Below, piece by piece: positions 35,258 through 41,897 of a DNA stretch of 64,000 nucleotides. Origin of the DNA: Zhihengliuella sp. ISTPL4 (GTDB taxonomy: Bacteria > Actinomycetota > Actinomycetes > Actinomycetales > Microbacteriaceae); assembly GCF_002848265.1 (NCBI RefSeq), contig NZ_CP025422.1, forward strand, positions 1,952,727-2,016,726, in the 5' to 3' direction. The notes beneath the pieces are model-generated. The model saw nothing but the letters and a program-made list of their open reading frames with translations, was not told the DNA's origin and ran no database searches. Position numbers and translations under genes: made by a program. The stretch's first letter is position 1. Each line of letters begins with the position of its first letter.

Positions 35258-35702
35258 CCGACTTCACCTCCTCCTCGTTCTCGCGCATCGCCCGCTTGGC
35301 GATGGCGGTCGCCAAGCGCTTCCGCCGTTCCTCGATGTGGAGACCCCAGAGCACCGCGCGCAAGCTCTCCTTGTCGGACCGATCGAGTGCGTCATACATG
35401 TCCGGCCACCGGTAGTACGCCCTCTGGTTGCGTAGGACAAACAGGTCGTCCTCTTCGTCGCCATCGATCACTCGGATGTCGGGGTGCTCTCTCATCACTT
35501 GATCGAGGTCGAACCAAGTGCCGAGCGGATTGCGTCCGACCGGGTACTTCTCAGCCAGAGCATCGAAAGCCTCGCCATACAGGTACGGCACCCGCACAGT
35601 CAGCACGGTATCGCCAAGCATCACGTCGACATCCACCGGCTTAATCGACTCGTGGTATGCCCTCTCAGCCTCGATCAGGGCTTTGAGATCAAACATCGCC
35701 AT
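35247..35702 (-). CDS. Probable tail assembly chaperone
   Basis: A 151-residue acidic/basic helical protein placed directly before the tape measure gene, the standard slot of tail assembly chaperones. Seen: 'VRVPYLYGEAFDALAEKYPVG', 'RDQRAY'-like 'LRNQRAYYRWPDMYDAL', and a charged end 'MRENEEEVKSDAE'. AAGGAAC precedes ATG 35702. There is no second overlapping frame of the usual frameshifted chaperone pair, because the tape measure starts immediately. Assignment rests mostly on position. Confidence 0.65.
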   Translation of the reverse strand: MAMFDLKALIEAERAYHESIKPVDVDVMLGDTVLTVRVPYLYGEAFDALAEKYPVGRNPLGTWFDLDQVMREHPDIRVIDGDEEDDLFVLRNQRAYYRWPDMYDALDRSDKESLRAVLWGLHIEERRKRLATAIAKRAMRENEEEVKSDAE

Positions 35703-35725
35703 ATCAGTTCCTTTCCAAAAGCAGT

Positions 35726-35786
35726 CCAAAAAACGGGATAGCCGCGCACTCCCTGCAATCCCCAAAAAAACGGGGCAGCTGCGCAC
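35726..35786 (-). repeat. Two 24-25-bp direct repeats before the tail genes
   Basis: CCAAAAAACGGGATAGCCGC-GCAC (35726-35749) and CCAAAAAAACGGGGCAGCTG-CGCAC (35762-35786) match at most positions and are 36 bp apart. They lie 24 bases upstream of the first tail gene, where a late-gene regulator could bind. Confidence 0.6.
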
Positions 35787-35821
35787 GTATGACGTGGACG
35801 GCTATGCCCGGCGACCGGCAG

Positions 35822-35852
35822 AGAGGGGGCAGGAGTCACCCCCACCCCCTCT
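35822..35852 (-). terminator. Hairpin after the 308-aa unknown gene
   Basis: AGAGGGGG (35822-35829) pairs with CCCCCTCT (35845-35852), 15 bases beyond the stop of the gene at 35867. No T-run. The rest of 35703-35866 carries only this and the direct repeats. Confidence 0.55.
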
Positions 35853-35866
35853 GTTCCGGCTCAAGG

Positions 35867-36793
35867 TCAGTTCTGGAACGCGCGTGCCACTGCCGCCTCG
35901 ACGAGAGCGCCGTCGTTCGCGTTCCTCGGGGTGATGTGCTCTGGTGCTGCTTGTGCACGGGAGTCCACTCCGAACCGCTTGAGTACGTGCGGGGACGGCG
36001 CGGGGATGTCACCTTCGATGAGTTCCGCGTTGTCGTTGTGCACCATCTGCGCGAGGACACCGAGTGCGTGTGTGCGGGTGGTGAGCACGGTCCCTGCCTT
36101 GTGTCCGCCGAGGTCCCGCAGCAGACGGACGGCTGTGGTGCTGCCGAGTGCACGACCACGGGTGTCGAAGCTCGGCAGGTTGGCTGGGTCGATGGCCATG
36201 TGAGCGCTGTCGCTGTGCTTCTGCGTTGTGTGGCGGATGTGGCCAGCAACGGATCCGATCGTGGAGACGCGGCCCCCGCCGATCGTGATGGTTGTTCCGG
36301 TCGGGCCGGCCGACTGGATGTGAACCTCGTCGCCGTTGACGGTGAGCCCGGTGTCCGGGATGCCGAGTTCCCGAAGTCGGGTGACCCAGGTAGCGATCGC
36401 GCTGTTGCGGGTTTCGTTGGCGGTGGTGATGTCGGCGAGTGCCTGTCGGAGTCTGCTGATGGCCTCTTCGATGGGAGTGGTTGTGAGGGCCGGGTCGTCG
36501 AGGAGTTCAGCGATCGCGTCGGCGATGGTGTTCCGGTCGGGGAGGTTGTTGAGTTCGGCTTCGGCGGCGTGACGGGCTGCGTCTACTCGCATGGTGGCGA
36601 GGTTGAGGCGGTCGGTGTGTGCTGCGAGTGTTTCGGCGCCGAGGTTGCCGGCGAGGGCGGAGGCCTTGAGCGTGTCGGTCTGCGCGGTGAGGTTTTCGAG
36701 TTCGGCTTCGGCGGCTTCGAGTGCTTCCGTGCGAGGGGATCGCAGGTCGATGGTGTGCTTCTGAATCTTCGTCATCTTGTGTGTCCTGTTCAT
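35867..36793 (-). CDS. Unknown phage-element protein
   Basis: A 308-residue protein not recognised. Residues about 25-115 are a coiled coil rich in Ala, Glu, Leu; the middle (about 165-200) holds short strands with 'TVNGDEVHIQSAGPTG' and 'ITIGGGRVSTIG'; the end has 'KAGTVLTTRTHALGVLAQMVHN'. ATG 36793 overlaps the upstream stop by 4 bases (ATGA), which favours it; ATG 36775 has AGGA upstream and is the alternative. Third gene of a coupled set. Could be a structural or replication accessory protein. Confidence 0.65.
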   Translation of the reverse strand: MNRTHKMTKIQKHTIDLRSPRTEALEAAEAELENLTAQTDTLKASALAGNLGAETLAAHTDRLNLATMRVDAARHAAEAELNNLPDRNTIADAIAELLDDPALTTTPIEEAISRLRQALADITTANETRNSAIATWVTRLRELGIPDTGLTVNGDEVHIQSAGPTGTTITIGGGRVSTIGSVAGHIRHTTQKHSDSAHMAIDPANLPSFDTRGRALGSTTAVRLLRDLGGHKAGTVLTTRTHALGVLAQMVHNDNAELIEGDIPAPSPHVLKRFGVDSRAQAAPEHITPRNANDGALVEAAVARAFQN

Positions 36794-36960
36794 TCGTTGT
36801 GGTCCGGGCACTCGTTCGTCCAGTGCCCGGACTTGTTCGTGGATACCCAACCGTCTGCGTGGGCTTCTCTGATGAGTTCGTGGTGTGCGAGCCTTTCGGC
36901 GGTTGCGAATACGGTGTCGCACCCCGATACGTCGCAGAGGACCGCTGCCCGGATGGTCAC
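36790..36960 (-). CDS. Small Cys/His-rich protein
   Basis: A 56-residue protein with C9, C14, two histidines in 'LAHHELI', a further 'GHW' and 'ECPDH', enough ligands for a zinc finger. GTG 36960 overlaps the upstream stop (GTGA) and has AAGGAA upstream. Sequence 'HADGWVS' is shared in style with small phage zinc-finger proteins. Coupled at both ends to its neighbours. Confidence 0.65.
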   Translation of the reverse strand: MTIRAAVLCDVSGCDTVFATAERLAHHELIREAHADGWVSTNKSGHWTNECPDHNE

Positions 36961-37262
36961 TGGGTTTCCTTCGGGGCGTAGAGGCCTGGTGCGACCTTCT
37001 GCATGTCCTCGGGTGCGTACAGTCCGGGTTCGGTTCTGGTGAGGCCGGCAGGGTCTCTGAGCCCGGTTGTGGGGGTGTCCTCGCCGGTGTTCATTGGTTT
37101 CTCCTTTCGAAGTGCGGTGGTCCAGTCGCGCGTGGGCTGCCTGTGGCCCGAGGCTTCGAGCTGCAAGTAGTAGCGGCTCAGTTCGCGGGCGAATGCGATG
37201 GGGTCGTCCCATGCGTTGCTTAGTGCTCGGAAGTTGAGTGGCTTTGGGGCGGCTGCGCCCAT
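36957..37262 (-). CDS. Small unknown protein with a repeated PGLYAP motif
   Basis: A 101-residue protein. The N-terminal half looks helical ('LSNAWDDPIAFARELSRYYLQLE'; part); the C-terminal half carries 'EPGLYAPEDMQ' and 'APGLYAPKETQ', a tandem repeat. AAGGGAGA precedes ATG 37262. First gene of a coupled trio, 46 bases after the initiator gene. No family recognised. Confidence 0.65.
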   Translation of the reverse strand: MGAAAPKPLNFRALSNAWDDPIAFARELSRYYLQLEASGHRQPTRDWTTALRKEKPMNTGEDTPTTGLRDPAGLTRTEPGLYAPEDMQKVAPGLYAPKETQ

Positions 37263-37308
37263 CGGGTTCTCCCTTCTTTGAGTGCCGGTCCGGACGCCTC
37301 GGGTCGGT

Positions 37309-38100
37309 TCATGCGGCTTCTCCGGTCAGGACGTTGTCGGGGATCATCCCGCCATCTGCCCACTTTTTGCCGCGCTCAGTTAGTTCCGCGTAGGCGGGAG
37401 TCCCGTACTCCGGACCGGTGTAGTCGTCGTTCCTGCCAACGTTCGAGTAGAAGCGGCCGATGAGCTCGCGAGCGTCGTCTGAGCTGAGTACGCGCCATTC
37501 GGCTTGAGTGCGGTCACTTGGCGTTTTGCCTGTGAGGTGAATGTAGAGGTCGGACAGAAGCCACCATTGCGCCTCTGTTATCCCCAGGTCGCTGAACTCG
37601 AATGCGTCGTTTTCGACGCTAAGAGTCTTCTTCAATGGATCTTCTTGTAGTGGTTCTTCTTCCCCAGTCACCGTGACACCACCCCACCGGTCACCCTGAA
37701 AGGGGGGTACTGTCACCGTGGAACCACCCCAGTCACTGTGACTGCCATTCGAAACGTCATCGTGCGGTTCGGGCGGCAAGTTATCCACAGGGTCGTCCTC
37801 GACGAACTTGACCGGTGGGCGCTTCGGCAACGCGACCTGATAGAGGTTCGAGTCGTTCCGTGAATCGCCGATCATCCGCCGCGTCACAGTCACGAGACCT
37901 TTATCGACCAAGCGCTTGCGGGTACGGCGAACCGTGCTCTCCGACATCCGCGCTTCCTTGGCCAGCAGGCTCACGCTCGGGAAGCAGATCCCCTTCGAGT
38001 TCGCGCGGCTCAGCATCGCGATGTACAGCAGCAATTCGTTGCCGTCGAGGTCACTCTCCCTGATCAGCCAGTGCGGGAGCTTCGTGAACAGATCGGTCAT
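37309..38100 (-). CDS. Helix-turn-helix replication initiator (phage O/RepA-like)
   Basis: A 263-residue protein. Residues 1-75 match the N-terminal domain of phage initiators: 'FTKLPHWLIRESDLDGNELLLYIAML' (part) then an HTH 'LAKEARMSESTVRRTRKRLVDKGLV'. A flexible, charged linker (80-170) contains a repeated WGG..VTVT segment encoded by the iterons. The C-terminal part (about 175-263) is helical, perhaps for helicase recruitment. GGGAGG lies 5 bases before ATG 38100. The gene carries its own probable origin (37667-37789). Confidence 0.8.
   Translation of the reverse strand: MTDLFTKLPHWLIRESDLDGNELLLYIAMLSRANSKGICFPSVSLLAKEARMSESTVRRTRKRLVDKGLVTVTRRMIGDSRNDSNLYQVALPKRPPVKFVEDDPVDNLPPEPHDDVSNGSHSDWGGSTVTVPPFQGDRWGGVTVTGEEEPLQEDPLKKTLSVENDAFEFSDLGITEAQWWLLSDLYIHLTGKTPSDRTQAEWRVLSSDDARELIGRFYSNVGRNDDYTGPEYGTPAYAELTERGKKWADGGMIPDNVLTGEAA
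37667..37789. other. Candidate replication origin: four iterons and a DnaA box
   Basis: Inside the initiator gene. Iterons GTCACCGTGA (37667), GTCACCCTGA (37690), GTCACCGTGG (37712) and GTCACTGTGA (37732) recur every 20-23 bp; copies 1 and 4 are 11-bp palindromes. A perfect DnaA box TTATCCACA is at 37781-37789. The side at 37605-37662 is AT-rich and could unwind. The layout copies the lambda origin inside gene O. Confidence 0.65.
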
Positions 38101-38206
38101 CGTCACCTCCCTTTGCCCGCTGCCGGCTGGCTGCGTTCCGCTCGCGTGCTTCGTGAAACTCCTTCATGCGTCTCTCGAACGCGCTCTCCTTCTTCTGAGT
38201 GGTCAT
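38051..38206 (-). CDS. Small basic/acidic hypothetical protein
   Basis: A 51-residue charged protein ('KKESAFERRMKEFHEARERNAASRQRAK'; part) with GGGGAAGGGGAC before ATG 38206. Its end overlaps the initiator start by 50 bases in another frame, more than usual, so either the true stop is functional overlap or the ORF is partly spurious. No family recognised. Confidence 0.45.
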   Translation of the reverse strand: MTTQKKESAFERRMKEFHEARERNAASRQRAKGGDDDRSVHEAPALADQGE

Positions 38207-38246
38207 GTGGTCCCCTTCCCCAGGGTCTGTGTTCAGTTGAAACGGA

Positions 38247-38280
38247 CGGTGCCCCTCATCGCTGGGGACAAGGGGCACCG
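38247..38280 (-). terminator. Terminator after the early operon
   Basis: Perfect 10-bp stem CGGTGCCCCT / AGGGGCACCG with a 14-nt loop, 23 bases after the Lsr2-like gene on the minus strand. Confidence 0.7.
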
Positions 38281-38302
38281 GATTAGGGCACGAGGCGGTC
38301 CG

Positions 38303-38722
38303 TCAGGCAGCAGCGTTCCGCATCCAGCCCTGCACAAGGAGCGCTTCGGCTGCCTCACGGACGGAGGGAGAACCGCCGACATGCTGTGCGATCGTGTCAG
38401 CAAGCTCGTCGCGAAGCCTGAGCCACTCAGCCAAAGACCGCGGCTCTTCACGCCGCTGTTCGTCCGCTGGCGGCTCGAAGCTCAAGCGACCGGTTCTCAC
38501 CATCTCTGCTTCGACCATGTCGTCAGCGAGGGCGAACAGATCAGGACGGGAAGTGCGTGCTTGCAGCTCGGTGTCCGGTTCTGCGACGTACTGCGGGTGC
38601 GCTTCGGCGTAGCATTCCCGAACGTGCAGTGCGATCTTGCCGGTCTTGCTGACGGGGATGCCGTTCGCGCGCGCCCAGGCGCGCACTGCTCCCGGATTCA
38701 GTTTGGTTTCGAGCGCGCTCAT
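38303..38722 (-). CDS. Lsr2-like DNA-binding domain protein
   Basis: A 139-residue protein. Residues 8-45 ('NPGAVRAWARANGIPVSKTGKIALHVRECY'; key parts VRAWARANGI and GKIA..V) resemble the C-terminal AT-hook-like domain of Lsr2, the actinobacterial xenogeneic silencer. The N-terminal oligomerisation domain of Lsr2 is absent. The remainder is helical and acidic. ATGA overlap with the upstream gene. It may bind AT-rich DNA or compete with host Lsr2. Confidence 0.7.
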   Translation of the reverse strand: MSALETKLNPGAVRAWARANGIPVSKTGKIALHVRECYAEAHPQYVAEPDTELQARTSRPDLFALADDMVEAEMVRTGRLSFEPPADEQRREEPRSLAEWLRLRDELADTIAQHVGGSPSVREAAEALLVQGWMRNAAA

Positions 38723-39042
38723 TTGTTCGTCTCCCTGGCATCCTTTGCCTTCATGGCAATGACCTCGTCGGCGAACACCGGGTCATTGATGAGCTCCTCC
38801 CGGAACTCCCGGTAGTGCTTCGGGAGATCGCAGAGCATGGTCGCGACGGCGCCATATTCGGTGTCGATCTCCTCGGGCTTGTTGATCCACCACTCCTGCC
38901 AGTCGGGCATCCAGTTCGTGATCGGTATGCCGTTCGTGTCAACCGTGAGCAGCATCCCGTGACCGAGATCGCGGGTGTGGTGGCTGACGTCGTCGGCATG
39001 GATGATGGCGGGCGTATCGCACCAGCCGAACCGGCAGGCCAT
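38719..39042 (-). CDS. Hypothetical early protein, Cys/His-rich start
   Basis: A 107-residue protein with 'MACRFGWCDTP', histidines in 'DVSHHTRDLGHG', and a Trp-rich centre 'NWMPDWQEWWIN'. The end is acidic-basic helical. Starts at 39042, one base inside the stop of the upstream gene (TGATG). Possibly metal-binding. No family recognised. Confidence 0.65.
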   Translation of the reverse strand: MACRFGWCDTPAIIHADDVSHHTRDLGHGMLLTVDTNGIPITNWMPDWQEWWINKPEEIDTEYGAVATMLCDLPKHYREFREELINDPVFADEVIAMKAKDARETNK

Positions 39043-39533
39043 CAGATGTCCAGCCTCTGCAACTCGGCGTCGACCCGAGCGGGCCGCCGCAACAACTTCG
39101 GCTCTGCTCGCAACAACAACGCGGCGGCGACGAGGTCTTCTGCCACATCCATCGCCCACCGCGCGACGTCCGGGTCTTGGTCGGCGCGAAGTTCCGCACG
39201 GATATAGATGTTGGGCATGCCGTTGTCGTAGAGCTCGACGCGGCCCTCCGGGTGGAGGCGTCCTCCGCCGTAGAGCTCGACATCCCGGATGGTCCGAGAG
39301 AAGGAGAAGACAGTCCCCTCCACCTCGTCTTCGATGTCCAGGAACTCGAGCTCCTCAGTCCACGAGGGCGCCGCTGCTGACACCTCGGGGTGAGCCCGCA
39401 GGTAGGTTGCCGAGTACTCGTCCCAGGCGGGATCGCGGCGGGTTGGGGGCGGAGTTGCCGCTGTACTCTCCACCCCCGCTGCCAACAAGGTGCGGTTGGC
39501 GCGCGCATCTGCGATACTGGTGCTACCAGTCAT
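39042..39533 (-). CDS. Hypothetical early protein
   Basis: A 163-residue protein: disordered Ser/Thr/Pro-rich first 40 residues, then a compact alternating-strand region ('EFLDIEDEVEGTVFSFSRTI', 'HPEGRVELYDNGMPNIYIRAEL'; parts) and a leucine/alanine helix near the end. AAGGAGA lies before ATG 39533. Coupled to genes on both sides. No family recognised. Confidence 0.65.
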   Translation of the reverse strand: MTGSTSIADARANRTLLAAGVESTAATPPPTRRDPAWDEYSATYLRAHPEVSAAAPSWTEELEFLDIEDEVEGTVFSFSRTIRDVELYGGGRLHPEGRVELYDNGMPNIYIRAELRADQDPDVARWAMDVAEDLVAAALLLRAEPKLLRRPARVDAELQRLDI

Positions 39534-39813
39534 TTCGAATCTCCTTCATTTGACTATCGCCGTCTCTCTGTTGCAGCAGAGGGGCGGCTTTCTTTTCTCC
39601 CCAGATGTGACCCTTTCGGGATACCCGGAAGTCGAACTGGGCCAACAATGGCCGAAGGTCTTCCACGCTGAGGTGGATAGTCGCTCCGTTCTCCCATGAG
39701 ATCTGCACGGAACGGCCCATTAGGTTCCGCACGGCCGTTTCCCCAGTGGGGTCCCGGTATGTCAGGGAGTAGTAGTCGCGCGACCTGTCAGCGCCACCAG
39801 AGATTGAAGTCAT
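39523..39813 (-). CDS. Hypothetical early protein
   Basis: A 96-residue protein, mostly predicted strands ('SRDYYSLTYRDPTGETAVRNL', 'GRSVQISWENGATIHLSVEDL'; parts) then a basic end. GGAGG lies before ATG 39813. Overlaps the next gene by 11 bases and the excisionase-like gene by 4. No family recognised. Confidence 0.65.
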   Translation of the reverse strand: MTSISGGADRSRDYYSLTYRDPTGETAVRNLMGRSVQISWENGATIHLSVEDLRPLLAQFDFRVSRKGHIWGEKKAAPLLQQRDGDSQMKEIRNDW

Positions 39814-40031
39814 CCAGCCTCCGCGAACTGGCTGGTGCCAACACGCTCCGTGGACCGCAGCCACCCAAGGACGACATCCCGGTCATAGACGACCGTCTTG
39901 GCAGTGGGCTTGAAGTACGACGGCCCGGTGCCACTGAATCGCATCTGAGCGAGCTTCGCCCTAGTCATGCCGGGGATCAGCTCGCACACCTCGTCGGGGG
40001 TGAGCAGATCTCCGAATCCGCTACGCGTCAT
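39810..40031 (-). CDS. Excisionase-like HTH protein
   Basis: A 73-residue DNA-binding protein: HTH 'LLTPDEVCELIPGMTRAKLAQMRFSGTGPSYFK' pattern (key parts TPDEVCELIPGMTRAKLAQ and GPSYFK) typical of MerR-like excisionases. AAAGGAGG precedes ATG 40031. First gene of the early minus-strand operon, divergent from the repressor gene, where excisionase/Cro genes usually sit. Likely helps the integrase excise the element. Confidence 0.8.
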   Translation of the reverse strand: MTRSGFGDLLTPDEVCELIPGMTRAKLAQMRFSGTGPSYFKPTAKTVVYDRDVVLGWLRSTERVGTSQFAEAG

Positions 40032-40065
40032 GTAACCCTCCTTTGGTTTGCTTCTCTGCATTTTC

Positions 40066-40134
40066 TAACGCTACTTCAGTGTACACGCCATTTCGTTTTG
40101 AGCGCAACCCGGATTCCACACCCGATGAGCGTTA
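40066..40134. promoter_or_regulatory. Lysogeny control region between xis-like and repressor genes
   Basis: The 113-bp divergent region holds TAACGCT (40066-40072) and its inverted copy AGCGTTA (40128-40134), and a palindrome GTGTACAC (40079-40086). Candidate repressor operators and promoters. Confidence 0.5.
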
Positions 40135-40144
40135 CGGTGGAGTC

Positions 40145-40696
40145 ATGCCAGATCCGCGCAAGACGATGCGAAACGTCGATAAAACCTTCGGACCGACGCT
40201 CAGAGAAGCGCGCGAGCGCCGCGGTCTGTCGCAGGCAGCACTCGCCGAGGCGATGCAGGCGCTGGGCTTCGACTTCCAGCAACAGACGATCTACAAGATC
40301 GAGTCGGGCAACCGCAGGGCCACGATCGGCGAAGCCGCTGGCTTCGCGCGCGCACTCCAACTCGATGACGTAAGTTCGCTGGTCAACGGCAAGAACTCGC
40401 TCGCAGTATCGCTCGTACTTCGCCCCGTGCAATCCGCATACGACGATGTGTTCTTCGCGAGCCAGCGGCTCTTACACGCCCAACTAGAAGTAGCTCGTCT
40501 CGTAAGCAAGATCGACGACGATAGCCAGCTCCCGGAACGCCAGATCGACAACCTGCACGATGCCTTGAGGTTTGATCCGGTGTCCATCGCGATGGAAGCC
40601 CTCGCTTTGGCCCGGGGGTCGCTCGAGCACGACGAGAACATCAGCGAGCCCATCAAGGCGATCATGCGAGAGGCTTGGCACACCACGGATGGCTAA
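40145..40696 (+). CDS. XRE-family repressor of the element
   Basis: A 183-residue protein: N-terminal Cro/CI-type HTH (residues about 15-80) with 'LREARERRGLSQAALAEAM' and 'QQTIYKIESGNRRAT', then a helical region perhaps for dimerisation. GGTGGAG precedes ATG 40145; the 34-residue extension from 40043 is not needed. No peptidase motif of LexA-type cleavage is visible. Overlaps the integrase gene by 8 bases. Likely maintains lysogeny by repressing the early operon. Confidence 0.85.
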   Translation: MPDPRKTMRNVDKTFGPTLREARERRGLSQAALAEAMQALGFDFQQQTIYKIESGNRRATIGEAAGFARALQLDDVSSLVNGKNSLAVSLVLRPVQSAYDDVFFASQRLLHAQLEVARLVSKIDDDSQLPERQIDNLHDALRFDPVSIAMEALALARGSLEHDENISEPIKAIMREAWHTTDG

Positions 40697-41822
40697 GCGG
40701 GTCGTCCAGAACGTCTACTCCTACCCGTCGAAGAAGGCTGAGTCGGGCGTTCTCTGGCGGGCGCGATATCGGTCGCCGTCCCACAAGATCATCGAAAAGC
40801 GCGGATTCGCTGACCGCGACCAGGCTGAAGCGTGGCTCACAGCGGAGAAGACCAAGATCAACACCGGAGATTGGGCTGACCCGCGCAAGGCGCGCGTGAC
40901 GGTAGGTGCATTGGCGCCGGCATGGTTAGCGCTGAAGAAGGCCAAGCTCAAGCCGTCGTCGTACGCGCCGCTGGAGGCATCCTGGAGGAACTACGTCGGT
41001 CCTCGCTGGTCTGATGTCGAGCTGCGTCGCATCGTCAACAGCGAGGTAGCAGAGTGGGTGGCCTCAATGGGCAAGTCGCCAACGATGACCCTGCGCGCGT
41101 ACGGGGTTCTGAACGGAATCCTGAAGCAGGCGGTTCGTGATGGCCGTATCCCGAGGAACCCCGCGGACGGGATCGACTCGTTGCCACGGAAGACATCGCG
41201 ACAGGAACACCGCTACCTCACTCCTGCCGAACTGCACGCTGTAGCGGACGCCTCAGGGCCGCACAGAGCGCTGGTACTGGTGCTTGGGTACTGCGGCCTT
41301 CGGTGGGGCGAGGCAATCGCTCTACGAGCCCAGGACGTTGACCTGGAGCGTCGCCGACTGTCTGTTCGACGCAACGCGGTCGAGACCCTGGGGACGATTC
41401 ACGAGGGCACCCCAAAGACGCGAGCGGGCGCGCGCCAGGTGCCGGTGCCTCGAGTGGTTGCAGAAGCTCTGGCTCCGATCGTTGCCGGGGCGCTGCCGGA
41501 AGCGCTAGTGTTTCCCGGCCCCACCGGGAGCTACATGAAGCGAGTTCGAGCGTCGGCTGGTTCGAAGTCGTGGTGGAAGAGTGCCCTGCGTTCCGCCAAC
41601 CTCGAGCCGATGGTTCTTCATGAGCTGAGGCACACGGCCGCGTCGATCGCCGTGAGCGCCGGTGGCAACGTCAAAGCCATTCAGCGGATGCTCGGCCACG
41701 AGTCTGCCGCGATGACGCTCGACATCTACGCTGATCTGTTCGACGACGACATTGAGACGCTTTTGGCACGGATCGACGCCCTCACAGGAGTCGTGGTTGA
41801 TGGCAATTCGGTGGCAGATTAG
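40689..41822 (+). CDS. int: Tyrosine recombinase (integrase)
   Basis: A 377-residue phage-type integrase. Seen: N-terminal arm-binding domain, SAM-like core-binding domain (about 65-160), and catalytic domain with the complete set R205, K243, H311, R314, H337 and nucleophile Y347 ('LDIYADL'). Starts at ATG 40689 inside the repressor stop. It ends 49 bases from the att core, so it directs integration in the tRNA-Ser(GCT) 3' end. No frameshift. Confidence 0.96.
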   Translation: MAKRVVQNVYSYPSKKAESGVLWRARYRSPSHKIIEKRGFADRDQAEAWLTAEKTKINTGDWADPRKARVTVGALAPAWLALKKAKLKPSSYAPLEASWRNYVGPRWSDVELRRIVNSEVAEWVASMGKSPTMTLRAYGVLNGILKQAVRDGRIPRNPADGIDSLPRKTSRQEHRYLTPAELHAVADASGPHRALVLVLGYCGLRWGEAIALRAQDVDLERRRLSVRRNAVETLGTIHEGTPKTRAGARQVPVPRVVAEALAPIVAGALPEALVFPGPTGSYMKRVRASAGSKSWWKSALRSANLEPMVLHELRHTAASIAVSAGGNVKAIQRMLGHESAAMTLDIYADLFDDDIETLLARIDALTGVVVDGNSVAD

Positions 41823-41830
41823 ACAGAGAA

Positions 41831-41868
41831 AGACCCGAACCCCAGTGTTTCCGCCGGGATTCGGGCCT
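41831..41868. terminator. Element-encoded terminator between int and tRNA-Ser
   Basis: AGACCCGAACCCC (41831-41843) pairs with GGGATTCGGGCCT (41856-41868) with two wobble pairs. On the minus strand it follows the tRNA and ends TTTCTCTG, replacing the tRNA's original terminator at 25333-25362. Confidence 0.7.
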
Positions 41869-41871
41869 CGA

Positions 41872-41897
41872 TCAGTGCGGAGACGAGGGGATTTGAA
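41872..41897. repeat. Right attachment site (26-bp att core)
   Basis: Identical to 25364-25389. Covers the last 20 nt of the intact tRNA-Ser(GCT) plus 6 nt outside. Confidence 0.92.

Larger units (their letters stand above)
25364..41897. mobile_element. 16.5-kb integrated phage-related element in tRNA-Ser(GCT)
   Basis: Bounded by 26-bp direct repeats, 16,508 bp apart. Contains a tyrosine integrase beside the right repeat, XRE repressor, excisionase-like gene, replication initiator with an embedded origin, Lsr2-like protein, a short tail block (chaperone-like, tape measure, spike), a membrane protein, and cargo (NYN nuclease and others). It lacks terminase, portal, capsid, protease, head-completion, major tail, distal tail and lysin genes. 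Base composition is visibly less GC-rich than the flanks. Either a deleted prophage or a phage satellite. Confidence 0.93.

Noticed and set aside
35761..35786. Poly-T slip sequence on the minus strand as a tail-chaperone frameshift site
   Set aside because: It lies upstream of the chaperone-like start with no coding frame entering it, so it cannot serve a G/GT-type frameshift.
37667..37789. A CRISPR-like repeat array
   Set aside because: Only four short, varied units within a coding gene; an iteron set fits better. No CRISPR array was seen anywhere in the window.
25364..41897. A complete, self-sufficient prophage
   Set aside because: No terminase, portal, capsid, protease, major tail or lysin gene can be found on either strand.
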